Origin: Rotaria sp. Silwood1
Lineage: Eukaryota; Rotifera; Eurotatoria; Philodinida; Philodinidae
Direction of reading: 5' to 3'
DNA length: 64,000 nt
NCBI GenBank assembly: GCA_905250075.1
Contig: CAJNOP010000002.1
Coordinates: 6,685,565-6,749,564 of the forward strand
Of the stretch, positions 36,662 through 47,700 are shown one piece after another (positions within the stretch are counted from its first letter, which is position 1; the number at the start of each line of letters is the position of its first letter). A program made the translations under genes and the position numbers. Under the pieces are notes generated by a model that was given only the letters and a program-made list of their open reading frames with translations, ran no database searches and was not told the DNA's origin.

Positions 36662-38107
36662 AGTTAATATGAATATTGCATGTTGTTAATAGAATTTATT
36701 GAATAACATAAGAATAAGAATACACTGAATGAAATAAAAATACTGACCGTTGTTCAAGTCAATAAAAAATGAAAGAAGTACACTTGACTTTCTTTTTTTC
36801 TCTTCTTTTTCTTTTTGATCGATACACATATTGAACAAAGCAATATATGTCATCAATTTATACGTAACATATACTTTCGTTTTATTATTTGTATAAATAA
36901 TATGTTCTCAATTGAACTTTTACAAAAGAATGATTTGACTTCTTTTCAAATAATAGAAAATCTTTTCAGAATAAATGTCTAACTTGTGAATATTGATTAA
37001 AGTTTAGTTCGATTTAATTTTTTTTTTTTTTTGAAAAAAATTAACATAAACGGAGATGATGTTCATTGTTCACTGAACCATTTGTGAATTTTAATTAATG
37101 TTATTCAAAAACGAAGACTATTTTACATTTATGAGAGGCTATCAAATATTGCTAAATCATTTGGAAAGATTCAATTTGTTTGTAATATATTTCTTTTCTA
37201 TGTCAGTCAGTATGATCATTACAAATCATATCTTATATTGTCTGAAGTAATGACAAACAATTGTTATGTTTACCAAGTACAAGAGTTAAAAAGAGATTAC
37301 TTCTTATAGAGAAAACCAGATACTAATAATTTCGAGATTTATATTATATTTTTTATTGGTGCAATACATTCAATTTGAAAGACAGATTTCTAAATCAACT
37401 GTCGCTCGTTCAGATACAGATACATTTTAAAATCTTACTGATACGTTGTACAAAACAATTGGAAAACATTATTCTTATTCTATATATCATGTCGATTATT
37501 CTTTAACAATTACATTCTCAGATAGAAACATAACATTAACTTTTTGAGATCACATTGCACAAATATATTGAGTTTATTTCTTTTCTTTAAATATTTGTTA
37601 AGATTAGCTTACCTTCGATAAAATTGATCGAAGTATTTTATCTCTCTAAATGATGATTATATATTCAAATAGAATATTGCACCCTATTGACCCGTTTTCT
37701 AGGCCTCATTTACCTAGTCATCTATCAAAGTTCATTGATAATAGAGTAGTATTATCTCACGTATTTTCTTCATTGTCATTGTGCTTAACACGTACTTATC
37801 GATAAGAAGATAATACCCATATGTCACATTTTTCCGTTACGAAAATGTTTGAAAAAAACCATAAAGAATGCAAATCGAAGACAAAGAAATGATTACATTC
37901 TCATGTCCTTCAAGCTTTATGTAGTCATATTGCACTGAAAATCTGATACATTCATAGTCAGGCAATCCGGAAATATTAATGCTAATCTTGTATTTCATTT
38001 TATTTTTTTTTACGAGCAATTAATTTTAAAAAATAATACGTTTTTCCCTACAAATTTTACTATGCTGGTATCCCATCATTTGATTATTGCTCGTTCAATG
38101 TTTTTTT
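36662..38107. other. intergenic between ADGRA start and PMT stop
   Basis: About 1.4 kb of AT-rich sequence with poly(T) runs (37019-37033). The ADGRA promoter should lie at its left end. The ORF at 37837-38019 has no recognisable feature. Nothing else seen. Confidence 0.5.
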
Positions 38108-40306
38108 TTATTTTCTTGCTCGAAAGATGCCCCATCGTTGATCACCTTTAGCACATCGTTCAAGTTTTTTATGCCAACCTTCAATTAAATGATCATAATC
38201 ATCACTTGAAAATTCCTTTAAAAAACAAATTAAATATTTCAATTGGTGAATAAAACAACAGAAAAAAATATAATTGACATACTCGAATAAAATCATCTTT
38301 AGTTGATTCAATTCGTGTAAGTTCCATTTTAAGACATTCAACAAATTTTTCTGTGGCATCTTGAGCATCAACATTTTTAAAGCCAACACTTTCCAAGAGC
38401 TAATATCAATAAAATAATAACAAATAGATTATATATTTATTTATTTTTACTTTGCCATATTCTGATACAGTTAAAAGCGCATATCGTCTTTGATTGACAT
38501 ATTCTTCAAATTCTTTTGACCATTCATGTCTTGGTGCACACGAATAATCAGAGATAAATAATTGACCACCCGGTTTAAGCCAACTCTATTCAATAAAAAG
38601 AAAAGTACGAAAAATATTTTTCTATAAAATTAACCTTACATAAAGACGAGAAAATAGACTCATCTTATCAGTAATATGTAAAATTGTATCACGACTATAG
38701 ACAGCGTCAAATGAATTTGCTTTAAATTCATGATGTAGTACATCACCAATTTCAAATGATACCTAAAGTAATATATGTTAAATATTTTAATAATACAAAC
38801 AAATAACAAATTTTACCTTAAGTTTATTAGCTGACATATCCATTAATCGTTCATAGGCAATACTAACCATATTAGTAGATAAATCAACACCAATTACTGA
38901 ACATCCATATGTCTTTTTGAAAAACAAAACAATAAGTTTTTAATCAATTTGTAAACCTGTACCTTAGCTATATAAATATCACCTCCACCAATACCACAAC
39001 CAACATCCAAAACGACTTGATCACTTTTAAGATTAAGTGATTCAACAAATTCCTAAAAAAAAATACAAATGTTTCTCTAACTAAAGAACGAATATTAAAT
39101 TGTTCATGATTTGATATTATCGATTATTTATTTCGTTCCTATGAGAATTACAATTGTGGATATTCTTCGAACTATATCGGTATAATCCATCATCATTTGA
39201 TCGTGAAACAAATATTGATAGAGATTACCAAAGAGAATATCAATGATTTTATTTTCCTATAAATTATGATCGATTCCGGAGAAAGCTTTTTAACTCTTCG
39301 TGTATTACATATCATGATGATCTTTAATCATCTCTAATATCTATTCCATTTGATAATTTTCATTCTTATTTTTTATTCAACAATAAACAAACCTTTGTTG
39401 TATCTAGACCACCAGTTGATATAAAACCAGCTCCAAAAATTCTTTCATAAGATAAAACACCGCGTGTAGAATATTGTTGTTGATCAAGAAAATCTTGTAA
39501 TGTTGAATGATTGTCTTGTTTAGTAGTTTTTTTGAAAACATAACATACATGAAATGATTCTTGTTTGCTCTAGAAAATATGTTAATACCATTAAAAGAAT
39601 AATAATAGATTGATTTATATCTACTTCAACATAAGTACGTAATGGTCGTGCAGAAACAAATTCAAAACCAAATTTTTCATTCTCAGTTATTATAGCAGAA
39701 TTAAAATAATGAATAAGATCGACTGGATTACTTAAATGATTTTCTTAACAAAATGAAATAATAAAATTTTACTTAAGAAGAATAAAATTGTTTTTATCTA
39801 TGTACCTTTATCTTTTGACCATTCACTTTCATAAACAAAAACTTGACCATTAACTTTAAGTGTTTTTAAAAAATTCTTTAACATTTTTTGTTTTTCATCG
39901 ACACTTAATCGGTTAAATGACTTAATAAGAAGAATAACATCAAATCTAAGGAAAAAAAAATTCACTTAAATTTATTTTTAAAATCGTCTTACAAATTATT
40001 TTGTAATTCAGCATTATTAAATTTAGCACAATTTAATATTGGCTTTTTTTGAAAATTTTCTAATTGTTCATCTAATTGTTTATAAATATCAGATGATTCT
40101 GTGAATAGAATTAATTGTTCAATAGTTGATAATAGTTTTGTATAAAATGTTGGACTAAATAAAGAAAATAGCGAACAAAAAAATAAATAGATATAATATA
40201 ATTACTGTTCTACTCCATTGATTATAGCCAGAACACTTTTATTAGTTACATCAGGTAGACGATCTTTCAATTCATTTGTAATACGATTAGCTAATTCATC
40301 TGCCAT
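38108..40306 (-). CDS. phosphoethanolamine N-methyltransferase (PMT-2-like)
   Basis: Predicted SAM-dependent enzyme methylating phosphoethanolamine intermediates to phosphocholine, 455 aa. Exons (minus): 40206-40306, 39993-40154, 39806-39945, 39625-39743, 39393-39569, 38963-39052, 38817-38912, 38640-38762, 38461 region corrected to 38451-38585, 38283-38399, 38108-38215; all phases close. The N-terminal third has no intact methyltransferase motif I. The C-terminal catalytic domain is clear: [29 protein letters not shown], motif [16 protein letters not shown] (about 248-262), [24 protein letters not shown], the family signature [12 protein letters not shown], and [15 protein letters not shown]. 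An inactive N-terminal half with an active C-terminal domain is the arrangement of nematode PMT-2; length agrees (about 440 aa). PMT-2-type enzymes perform the later methylations, so a PMT-1-like partner would be expected elsewhere in the genome. Confidence 0.92.
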
Positions 40307-42699
40307 TGCTGATAGATAATGACAATCTTAATATAAAACTAGTACAATGAAAAACAAGAAACAAGTAGGTTTTCGAATATAAAGTAATCGAGGTATGGCT
40401 TTACGCTTCATTTATATTTCTTTGATAGACCAATTCATTTTTTTGTTATTAACCTTTCTTTTGAAGTCGAGGCTTACTAGAATACGATGTCGCACAATGT
40501 CGGTAATAAATATGTTTTTACTTCGTGCTATGTAAGAATAGTTAACATACGCTTTTATTCTTTTATTAATCTAAAACAAGTCTGACAGTTGTCTACTCTT
40601 CTAATATTATTAGATGCTTTGATCGTGACAATGTAAAGATAATCTGTTCTATTAGTTTTTGTTTTTTGATCGAAAAATCATTTTTAGTAAACGTCAACGT
40701 AAGATAGAAAATCCAATTACATCATACTAGACAATAATTATATTGAAGGCAATATCTACTTATATTGTTCTTATTAAAATACAATCGTAGACTAAATTCG
40801 TACGAAATAATGAGCTAGAAATGGATTGATTTCAGTTTATTTCATAATAATGTTTCATATGATTTGTACAACATAATTCACCTATCTTAACTACGTTTTG
40901 AATGTCATATTCGCTTGACAGAAAAAGGGAAAACATTGCATGATCATGTTATGTGGTAAGGGTGTTCGTTGTCTATCTCTTTGTTTGCTTGTTTTCTGTT
41001 CAAAGCGATGCATCGGAAAAGAACACTAATGTTCACGAGAAATGTATGTTGGTTTTATTGCACTAGAAATACTCCCAGTCACAAATAGCTAAAATTTTGA
41101 AACACGATGGAATCAGTATATCTAAAAAACTGTGTCTAATAGTAAACGAAAGATCGACCGTCAACGTAATTATATTGAAAAAAATTAAATTTTCTCGAAA
41201 ACAACCTATGTCTTAAAAGTACTTCAAATAATTGATGTCTAAAATTCTCGTTGTCAACGTTCGATTCTCAAATATTTTCTTGCACTATTTCGACTACACT
41301 GAAGGGAAGAAGAAAGTTTGTTACATAGAAAAGAACCAAATCAGACAATGAAAAGATGATGATTCAACAAGATTTATTTTATCGCGAGACATCTCTTCGT
41401 TTGGTTTAGTCTGATGTCACAATTGATTCAGATTATTACATTGAAAACATTTTGAAACTATTTTTATCACAGAATGTTTCTCGTTTGTTTCGAAACAATA
41501 GAAATGAATTTTTTCATCAAAACAATGCTTCGAGTTGTATTTCGAATTAGATTTATCGCTTTTTTTTGAATAAGTCAAAAATGAATATCCATGTCACAAG
41601 ATGCAGCTCCTATGAGTTACTGAATGGGAGAATATTTGAAACAAGAATTCAACAAACAGAAAATTGAAACTTTTGACGAACTAACAAGAAAATATTTGTA
41701 CCAATCTATAAAGATGTAGAGAACTTATATTGATAAAGCTTTAGCCTACTGGGAAGAAACGATTGTTTCTCATCCTTAAAGCTGGAGACTTTCACATAGA
41801 ACATCATTTGAAATTATAACGTTTTTTCTTCTATAATAATAAAATGAAAATGAGTGCATCATCCTATAGAATTCTGTTATTTCCTAGACGATATTACTAT
41901 AATGACAATGATTTTGCTTTATTTATTGTTTTTTATTTGCAACGAATGAATGAAAATTATTGACATGGATATAATAGATGTGTCAAAATGTATGCAGCAT
42001 CTTCTATGTTGCATATATTTTGGCATAGGTAAATGTTACAGTCTTGATTATATTTTGGTGAAAGATGTGCTGTCTAAACCTGTACACAAACTGTATAAAC
42101 AAATCCATATTGCAAAATAAAAAGGACTTCCAAATATTCTTCTGTTGTTATGGCCAGTACAATGAGAAGCACTATCATGTAAGTTTTTCATTTTGAGTAT
42201 AGAAAAGATTATCGACATAAATTAACAGAGATTTTTTATTAACATTTTTGTAGAGCTTTGCACGGCACATCTTTTTGAAAAATTCAAGATTTTATCATTT
42301 ATCCAGGTCAAAATACATGAGAAATAAAAAATGTTACGAGAATTTTGCCATGTCCGGTATGATAGATGATGAAAAACTAGAGAAAGTTATCTAGACAATG
42401 TGTCAACAGGAGAAATATGAAAAATCAAGAAAATATAAGATATGTCACAAAAGAACAAAGCACAGTATTAGTGAGACTAGCAAGAGTGTTATGGTAACGA
42501 AGAAACCTGTCATTACGCATATCATATTTACTGTATATTTTCAGTTGACTCATATTGAATCATTGCCAACTCTTTTGTGAGGTCAGAGACGAGTCATTTA
42601 ATGTCAATAAGATTGAGCAATAACATGTCGTATAAATGTCATAGAAAGAAGTCGTAGTTAATAAGCATTTTACAGTTTTGTTATAACGTTCTTATACTT
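40307..42699. promoter_or_regulatory. 2.4-kb divergent intergenic region (PMT / oxygenase)
   Basis: The two flanking genes are transcribed away from this region, so both promoters lie here. No coding sequence is recognisable; the ORF at 42398-42580 lacks features. A compact inverted repeat able to form a 22-bp RNA stem is at 41979-42027 (listed separately). Confidence 0.45.
41979..42027 (+). ncRNA. candidate small RNA hairpin
   Basis: Inverted repeat with arms 41979-42000 and 42006-42027 around a 5-nt loop CTTCT. The inner 17 positions pair completely as RNA on the plus strand, counting two G-U pairs (CAAAATGTATGCAGCAT with ATGTTGCATATATTTTG); five more outer pairs include two G-U. The stem length is that of a miRNA duplex, though the loop is very short. 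It lies in an intergenic promoter region. Palindrome by chance or a mobile-element relic are alternatives. Confidence 0.3.
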
Positions 42700-43794
42700 A
42701 TGTCGGCTGAATTCAATAATCATCCACTGCTCGATCTTGAGAAATTATTCCTCGATGATCCATTAGAAATTTTAAGATTACAACAAGCATTCGAAACGAA
42801 TGGTTGGTGTTTTGTACGTTTGTCTCAAAATCATCGTTCTTTCGCAACACAGTTGAATCATATTAATCAATCTCTTTCTAACTTTTTTGCACTTGATCCA
42901 ACAGAAAAATCTCGTTATTTATCATCAAATGCATTTGGTTATTCACGTGTTGATCATAAAGAAGGCATTAAAATATTAACTGATCAACACGGTATCACCG
43001 ATTCTCAGTCTATTTTACCGATGAGCATAGAAGCCACGTTACAGCATCTTAGTCGATTAATCAATGATTTAACTTATCACTTAAAACCAATAATTACAAA
43101 ACTAACTGTATCAGATGATAAATCATCCAATCAAGTAGAATTATCTGCCTTTGCAATGCTTGATATTGTCCATTATTTTAATAAAAAGACTGGTTCAACA
43201 AAGATACCCGAAGTTGGTTACAATACGGATGAAGTTAATTGTGTACCACATTATGATCCTGGTCTCTTTTCATTAAGTATACTTTCAACATGTGATGGTC
43301 TTCAATTAAAAGATCAACGTGAAAACAAATGGATTGATGGACCAAATAATTCTCAAGTTGATCAATCTAACATTGGTGTTATTTGGCTTGGTGCAGCAGC
43401 AAGCATTCTTACTGGAAATCGTTTTAAATCTGGTATTCATCGTGTTATTTATCCTCGTACACCTCATCAAGCACGACTAACTATTTGGCAAGAAGTATGC
43501 ACGGAAGATCAAATTAAACAATTATTTGAACAAAATAATAATGTACAACTTTTACCAGCCGATGCCAAAATCATACTTGCAAATCAACCAGATTCCTTAC
43601 CAATGAATGTACTTCCAGGTGGTGAAACTCCACATGCTTTTATGAAACGTGTGGAATCTCGACGTGGTCTTTCCATGAGTAAATCTGTCGGATCAGATAT
43701 AAGGCTTTATTCGACATCAATTGTTGAACCAAATCTCGGACCTCCTCCTTCCAAAAATAAAAAAACTTTTTCATTCCTGAAAACAAAGAAATAA
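42700..43794 (+). CDS. 2-oxoglutarate/Fe(II)-dependent oxygenase, isopenicillin N synthase-like, intronless
   Basis: Predicted non-heme iron oxygenase, 364 aa in a single exon. The N-terminal half resembles the DIOX_N region (LQQAFETNGWCFVRL ... LSNFFALDPTEKSRYLSSN; GYSRVDHKEG). The catalytic double-stranded beta-helix shows the iron triad HYD (His184, Asp186) in VPHYDPGLFSLSIL and His247 in SGIHRVIYP. The RxT pair that binds the co-substrate carboxylate is ARLTIW (Arg259). The substrate cannot be predicted. A poly(A) signal AATAAA lies at 43822-43827, 27 nt after the stop. Every other long gene here is split by many introns, so an intronless 1.1-kb ORF stands out and fits retroposition or recent horizontal acquisition. 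Plant, fungal and bacterial relatives are abundant; animal ones are scarce. Confidence 0.87.
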   Translation: MSAEFNNHPLLDLEKLFLDDPLEILRLQQAFETNGWCFVRLSQNHRSFATQLNHINQSLSNFFALDPTEKSRYLSSNAFGYSRVDHKEGIKILTDQHGITDSQSILPMSIEATLQHLSRLINDLTYHLKPIITKLTVSDDKSSNQVELSAFAMLDIVHYFNKKTGSTKIPEVGYNTDEVNCVPHYDPGLFSLSILSTCDGLQLKDQRENKWIDGPNNSQVDQSNIGVIWLGAAASILTGNRFKSGIHRVIYPRTPHQARLTIWQEVCTEDQIKQLFEQNNNVQLLPADAKIILANQPDSLPMNVLPGGETPHAFMKRVESRRGLSMSKSVGSDIRLYSTSIVEPNLGPPPSKNKKTFSFLKTKK

Positions 43795-44790
43795 AATTTG
43801 TAAATATGTTACTAAAACCGAAATAAATAATCTAAAACACTATGTCATTTTCTTTTATTAGAGCAAATCTGTAGATAACTAACTGATGTTGTCTTTTAAT
43901 ATCTTTTTGGCCTTCAAAGAAAGCATTCAATGGTTATTTTTTTTTGCACGATAAACATATGTCTAATGCCATCTACATGATTAGCATTGCGGTTGAAGTT
44001 ATCGAGATTTCATCATGATTTTCTTTGATATTATAGATCTACTAGAATCTATTATTCCATAAACATATCACAAACACATTTTAGTTGCAAGCACATCACA
44101 AATGCAACGTTTTATAACATTAAAACTTTAATAAATTGTATCTCTTCTTAAAATCACATCGGAAATGAAACTCAGATGAAATACATTAGGTCGATAAAGA
44201 ATGAACTGCCTGACTTGATATTGTTATTTATCGACATTTCGAACTGCGAATAATTTTTCTTCAATCTAATAATATTCTATTTTCAAATTTTACTTCTTTT
44301 TTTAAACAAATCCTATCTAGCAAATTCTTCCCGTCAATTAATCGGTTAAAAAAAAGAAACGATGATGATATTCCTTTTACTTGGGAATGTATGTTATTTT
44401 TGAAAAAACTATTTTTTGGATGCGAACGCTTTTATTTATCCAGAAAAAGAATACGCTGAGAATAAAAAGACAATGAAAACGACAAAAAAATAATAATAAT
44501 GATAAATCAATAATAGTATTCATAATAGTAAACAAACGTACACAAAGCAGCAGAATATAGAGATTTTTTTGTCTGAGTGTTCTTGATATTGACGATTACA
44601 CCGGAAATAGATAAGGTAACAAGAAGAAGCAGATTTCAAGTAAAATAAGTGAATATATATATATCTATACATATATATATATATATCTATAACCACAAAG
44701 AAAAAGAAGAAGAAGCACATTCATTTGATCATACAAGACAAAGTTGAACAACGCAAAACATAAACTTTATTTTTACGAAGAAAAACTTTA
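43795..44790. other. intergenic, tail-to-tail, with AT microsatellite
   Basis: Region between the oxygenase and ALIX 3' ends. It holds the oxygenase poly(A) signal (43822-43827) and an interrupted (TA)n microsatellite at about 44653-44692. The minus-strand ORF at 44520-44720 is the translation of that microsatellite and is not a gene. Confidence 0.55.
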
Positions 44791-47700
44791 TCATTTCTTT
44801 TTACCACCTGATTGAGGTTTTTCAACACCATAACCTACCGAAATAAAAAATGAAATTATTTCGTAAAAATTTGAAAAAAAATTACCTTGTTGTGGATACT
44901 GTGGAGCTCCACCCATTGGATAAGCCGGTGTTGCTAGAGCAAATAAAACAGATCAATCTCAAACATAAATTTAAATTAAATTAACTTACTCATATTAAGA
45001 AACGGATTATATGGATTATAACCTGGTGGCATTGGAAAAAATGGTTGCATATATGGATTTGGATATGGTAATGCAGAACCATCTACAATCATAATAATAA
45101 ATATTTTTGCTTTTTTTAAAAAATTTCATTCCTACCAGGTGTTGTTGTTGGTGGTGGACCACCAGTTGATGGAGCTGATGGTTGTTGCGATGGTGGATAT
45201 GTTGGAGCAGCACTAGCTGCATATGGATTATTTGCTAAAAACAATAAAATAAAACTTATTTTAATCTATAAATAATAACTATTTCATACCACTTTGTTGT
45301 GTTGTTGTTGGTGCAGGATTTCCACCAACAATTCCTCGTTGAATATCTTTCATTAAATCTTCTTTTTCTGTTTTACGAGCAAATACAAAATCTGATACTT
45401 TATTTTGAAATTTGAGTAATAATGGTGTCAAATCATTATAGAACTAAGAAAGAAAAAAAAACAATAGTTTTATAAATAATAATATAAAAAATTACAGCTC
45501 ACTTTAGTTCCTTCTTTTAAATTATTTAATAATTCTTGATAGGCATCATATGCTCGAGCTAAATTTTTTAACATTTCTTCACGTATTTCTGATGATTCAT
45601 TTCCTTGTTTTTCATTTTGAAATTGTTGACTTGCACGACGAATATTTTCAACTAATTGTTCTTGTTTTGATAAACTTTCACTAACTTGTTGCCGTAATGG
45701 AGTATAAAGTGATTCTATTTCATGAACAACAACACTATTTTCATCATTATGATTTCCTTGTTGAAATGCCGCAATTAAACGGACACGAACACCATCAGAA
45801 TCTGTATTTTTTAATTCAGATTCAATTACTTCACGTTCAGCTTTTATTGATGCAACATTATCCATTAAACGATGTAATTCACGTACAACAAACGAATCAC
45901 GTAATGCACCGGCAGCTGTTGCTGCTGGAAGTTCATCAGCTATTTCATGCTAAAATAAATCAATCTAACGTTTCATTTTGCAACATCATTGTCGAATTTT
46001 TTGTTCTCAAAAAATTTTTGATCTTTTATATTAATATGACAGAGGATTCAATGCATTCATAATGAAAATGTAAAACTATAAATCCGCAGAGTCAGGCATT
46101 CACTGCTTGTCTACATACAGGACTGGCAAAAGAAGTAAAGGACTAATGTATTTTTCATGTTTTTCCTATGATGTCAAGCATTTAATCCAAGACTAAATAG
46201 TGGTTTGAATAACCAATGAAGTTTTCTATCAAATATATTCCATACAGATATTTCATTGATGAACTATGATGAAGATTTTGTGAAAATTGGTTTTTAAGAG
46301 TAGACTCTTAGGAAGCACAAAATCTTGAATGACATGAGAAGTTGCTACATGTTATTCAAGATTTTATGCTCTTAAAAACTAATTTTCGTAATCTTTTAAC
46401 GCAATAGAAAACAAATGTATCTTTTCAAACTCACCGCTCTGGCAGAAATCTTGATTTTCGTCAAAAAAATTCGATTATGAGACGACTGGAGAACTCTCTG
46501 TATCTAATACCATTTTATATTAAGAAAGTAGCTTGGACTTCTAGGCCAAACTGAGTTGCGCATTTTTCTCAAAGTACACTTTCCTATTTGTTCTTGCTCT
46601 TGTATCAGAGAATTCTGAGCCGTTTTATATGCTAGAAAGCTTGGAAATATTTTAAACTGAAGAGAAAGTTTTGCGCTACAACTTAACAGAACCAGAATTT
46701 TCATTTTCGACTAATTCTTTGATTCATGGAAGAAAAGAAATAATATGTTTCAATATCGAACTCTATTAGGTTATAGTAGCATGTCTTAAATGCACTTTAA
46801 ATTTGATTCGACATAGGTGTCATTAGATTGGAAGGAGAAATCCTTGCCATGCAGAAATGTACCCTTTAAACCTTGCTGTTATGATAGTTCATGAACAGCT
46901 CAATATTTTCGATCAAAATTACAACTGTGAATGCTTAAGACTCGAATACACATTTCCTGAAATTTTTAGTCAGATCGGTTGTTCTGTGGTAAAAATAGAT
47001 TTCTGACAGAAGAATCAACCTAAATCACACAAGAAATAATGTATGAATATAACCATTCGAAATCAAAAGAAATTTGATCATAGAACAACAAAAGTAATTT
47101 TCTCTCTTGCCTATTTGACATCTAAATTTCTCATCGTTAAGAATTATTACCGTTTGTTTACTAAGTAAAACAATAGCATCTCGATTCATTCGATATTTTT
47201 CTTGAACAACTTTATCTGCATGAATTGCATTTTGTATAATATCCATATATTTTTTAGCTTCTTCACGTAATGGAGCTGTTAATTTTGATGATTCAGTGCG
47301 AGTCCAACGTTCTTTAAATTGATTACGTAACTCTATATCACCTCGTTCTTCATCATCTAACATACGATTTGTCTAATAAAAATAAAAATAAAATATAAAA
47401 CAAGAAACATCAAAATAAAATTTTTCTATGAAAATAACTGAACATTACTTCATCAAGAATTTCTTTATTGCGTTGTAATGATTCTGGTAAATCATTAATC
47501 ATTTTATCTAATGTATTGATACCACCTTGTCGTTTAATTTCATTAGATTTTTCACTAACTGATGGTGGAACTTGACGACCACCACTATCTTCAATAGCAG
47601 CTGGTAAATTCATTGAAGCCAAAACACTAAAAGCAATACAATGCAAAGGAAAAATTAATAATAGAAAATTCTATTTGAAATAAACATACGCATTAAGAAC

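Noticed and set aside
39570..39588. Apparent 19-nt intron GTATTAAC..CTAG in the PMT gene
   Set aside because: Too short for splicing. A donor at 39624 gives a normal 55-nt intron, keeps the frame and yields the family-like join RTYVE-SKQESF.
41250..41275. tRNA B-box-like GTTCGATTC
   Set aside because: No matching A-box or foldable acceptor and anticodon arms around it. No tRNA gene could be supported anywhere in the window.
44520..44720. 66-aa minus-strand ORF
   Set aside because: Translation of an interrupted (TA)n microsatellite.
46090..46160. Possible Tc1-like end (ACAGGACTGGCAAAAG)
   Set aside because: Only a loose resemblance to transposon termini; no matching inverted end or transposase remnant was found nearby.
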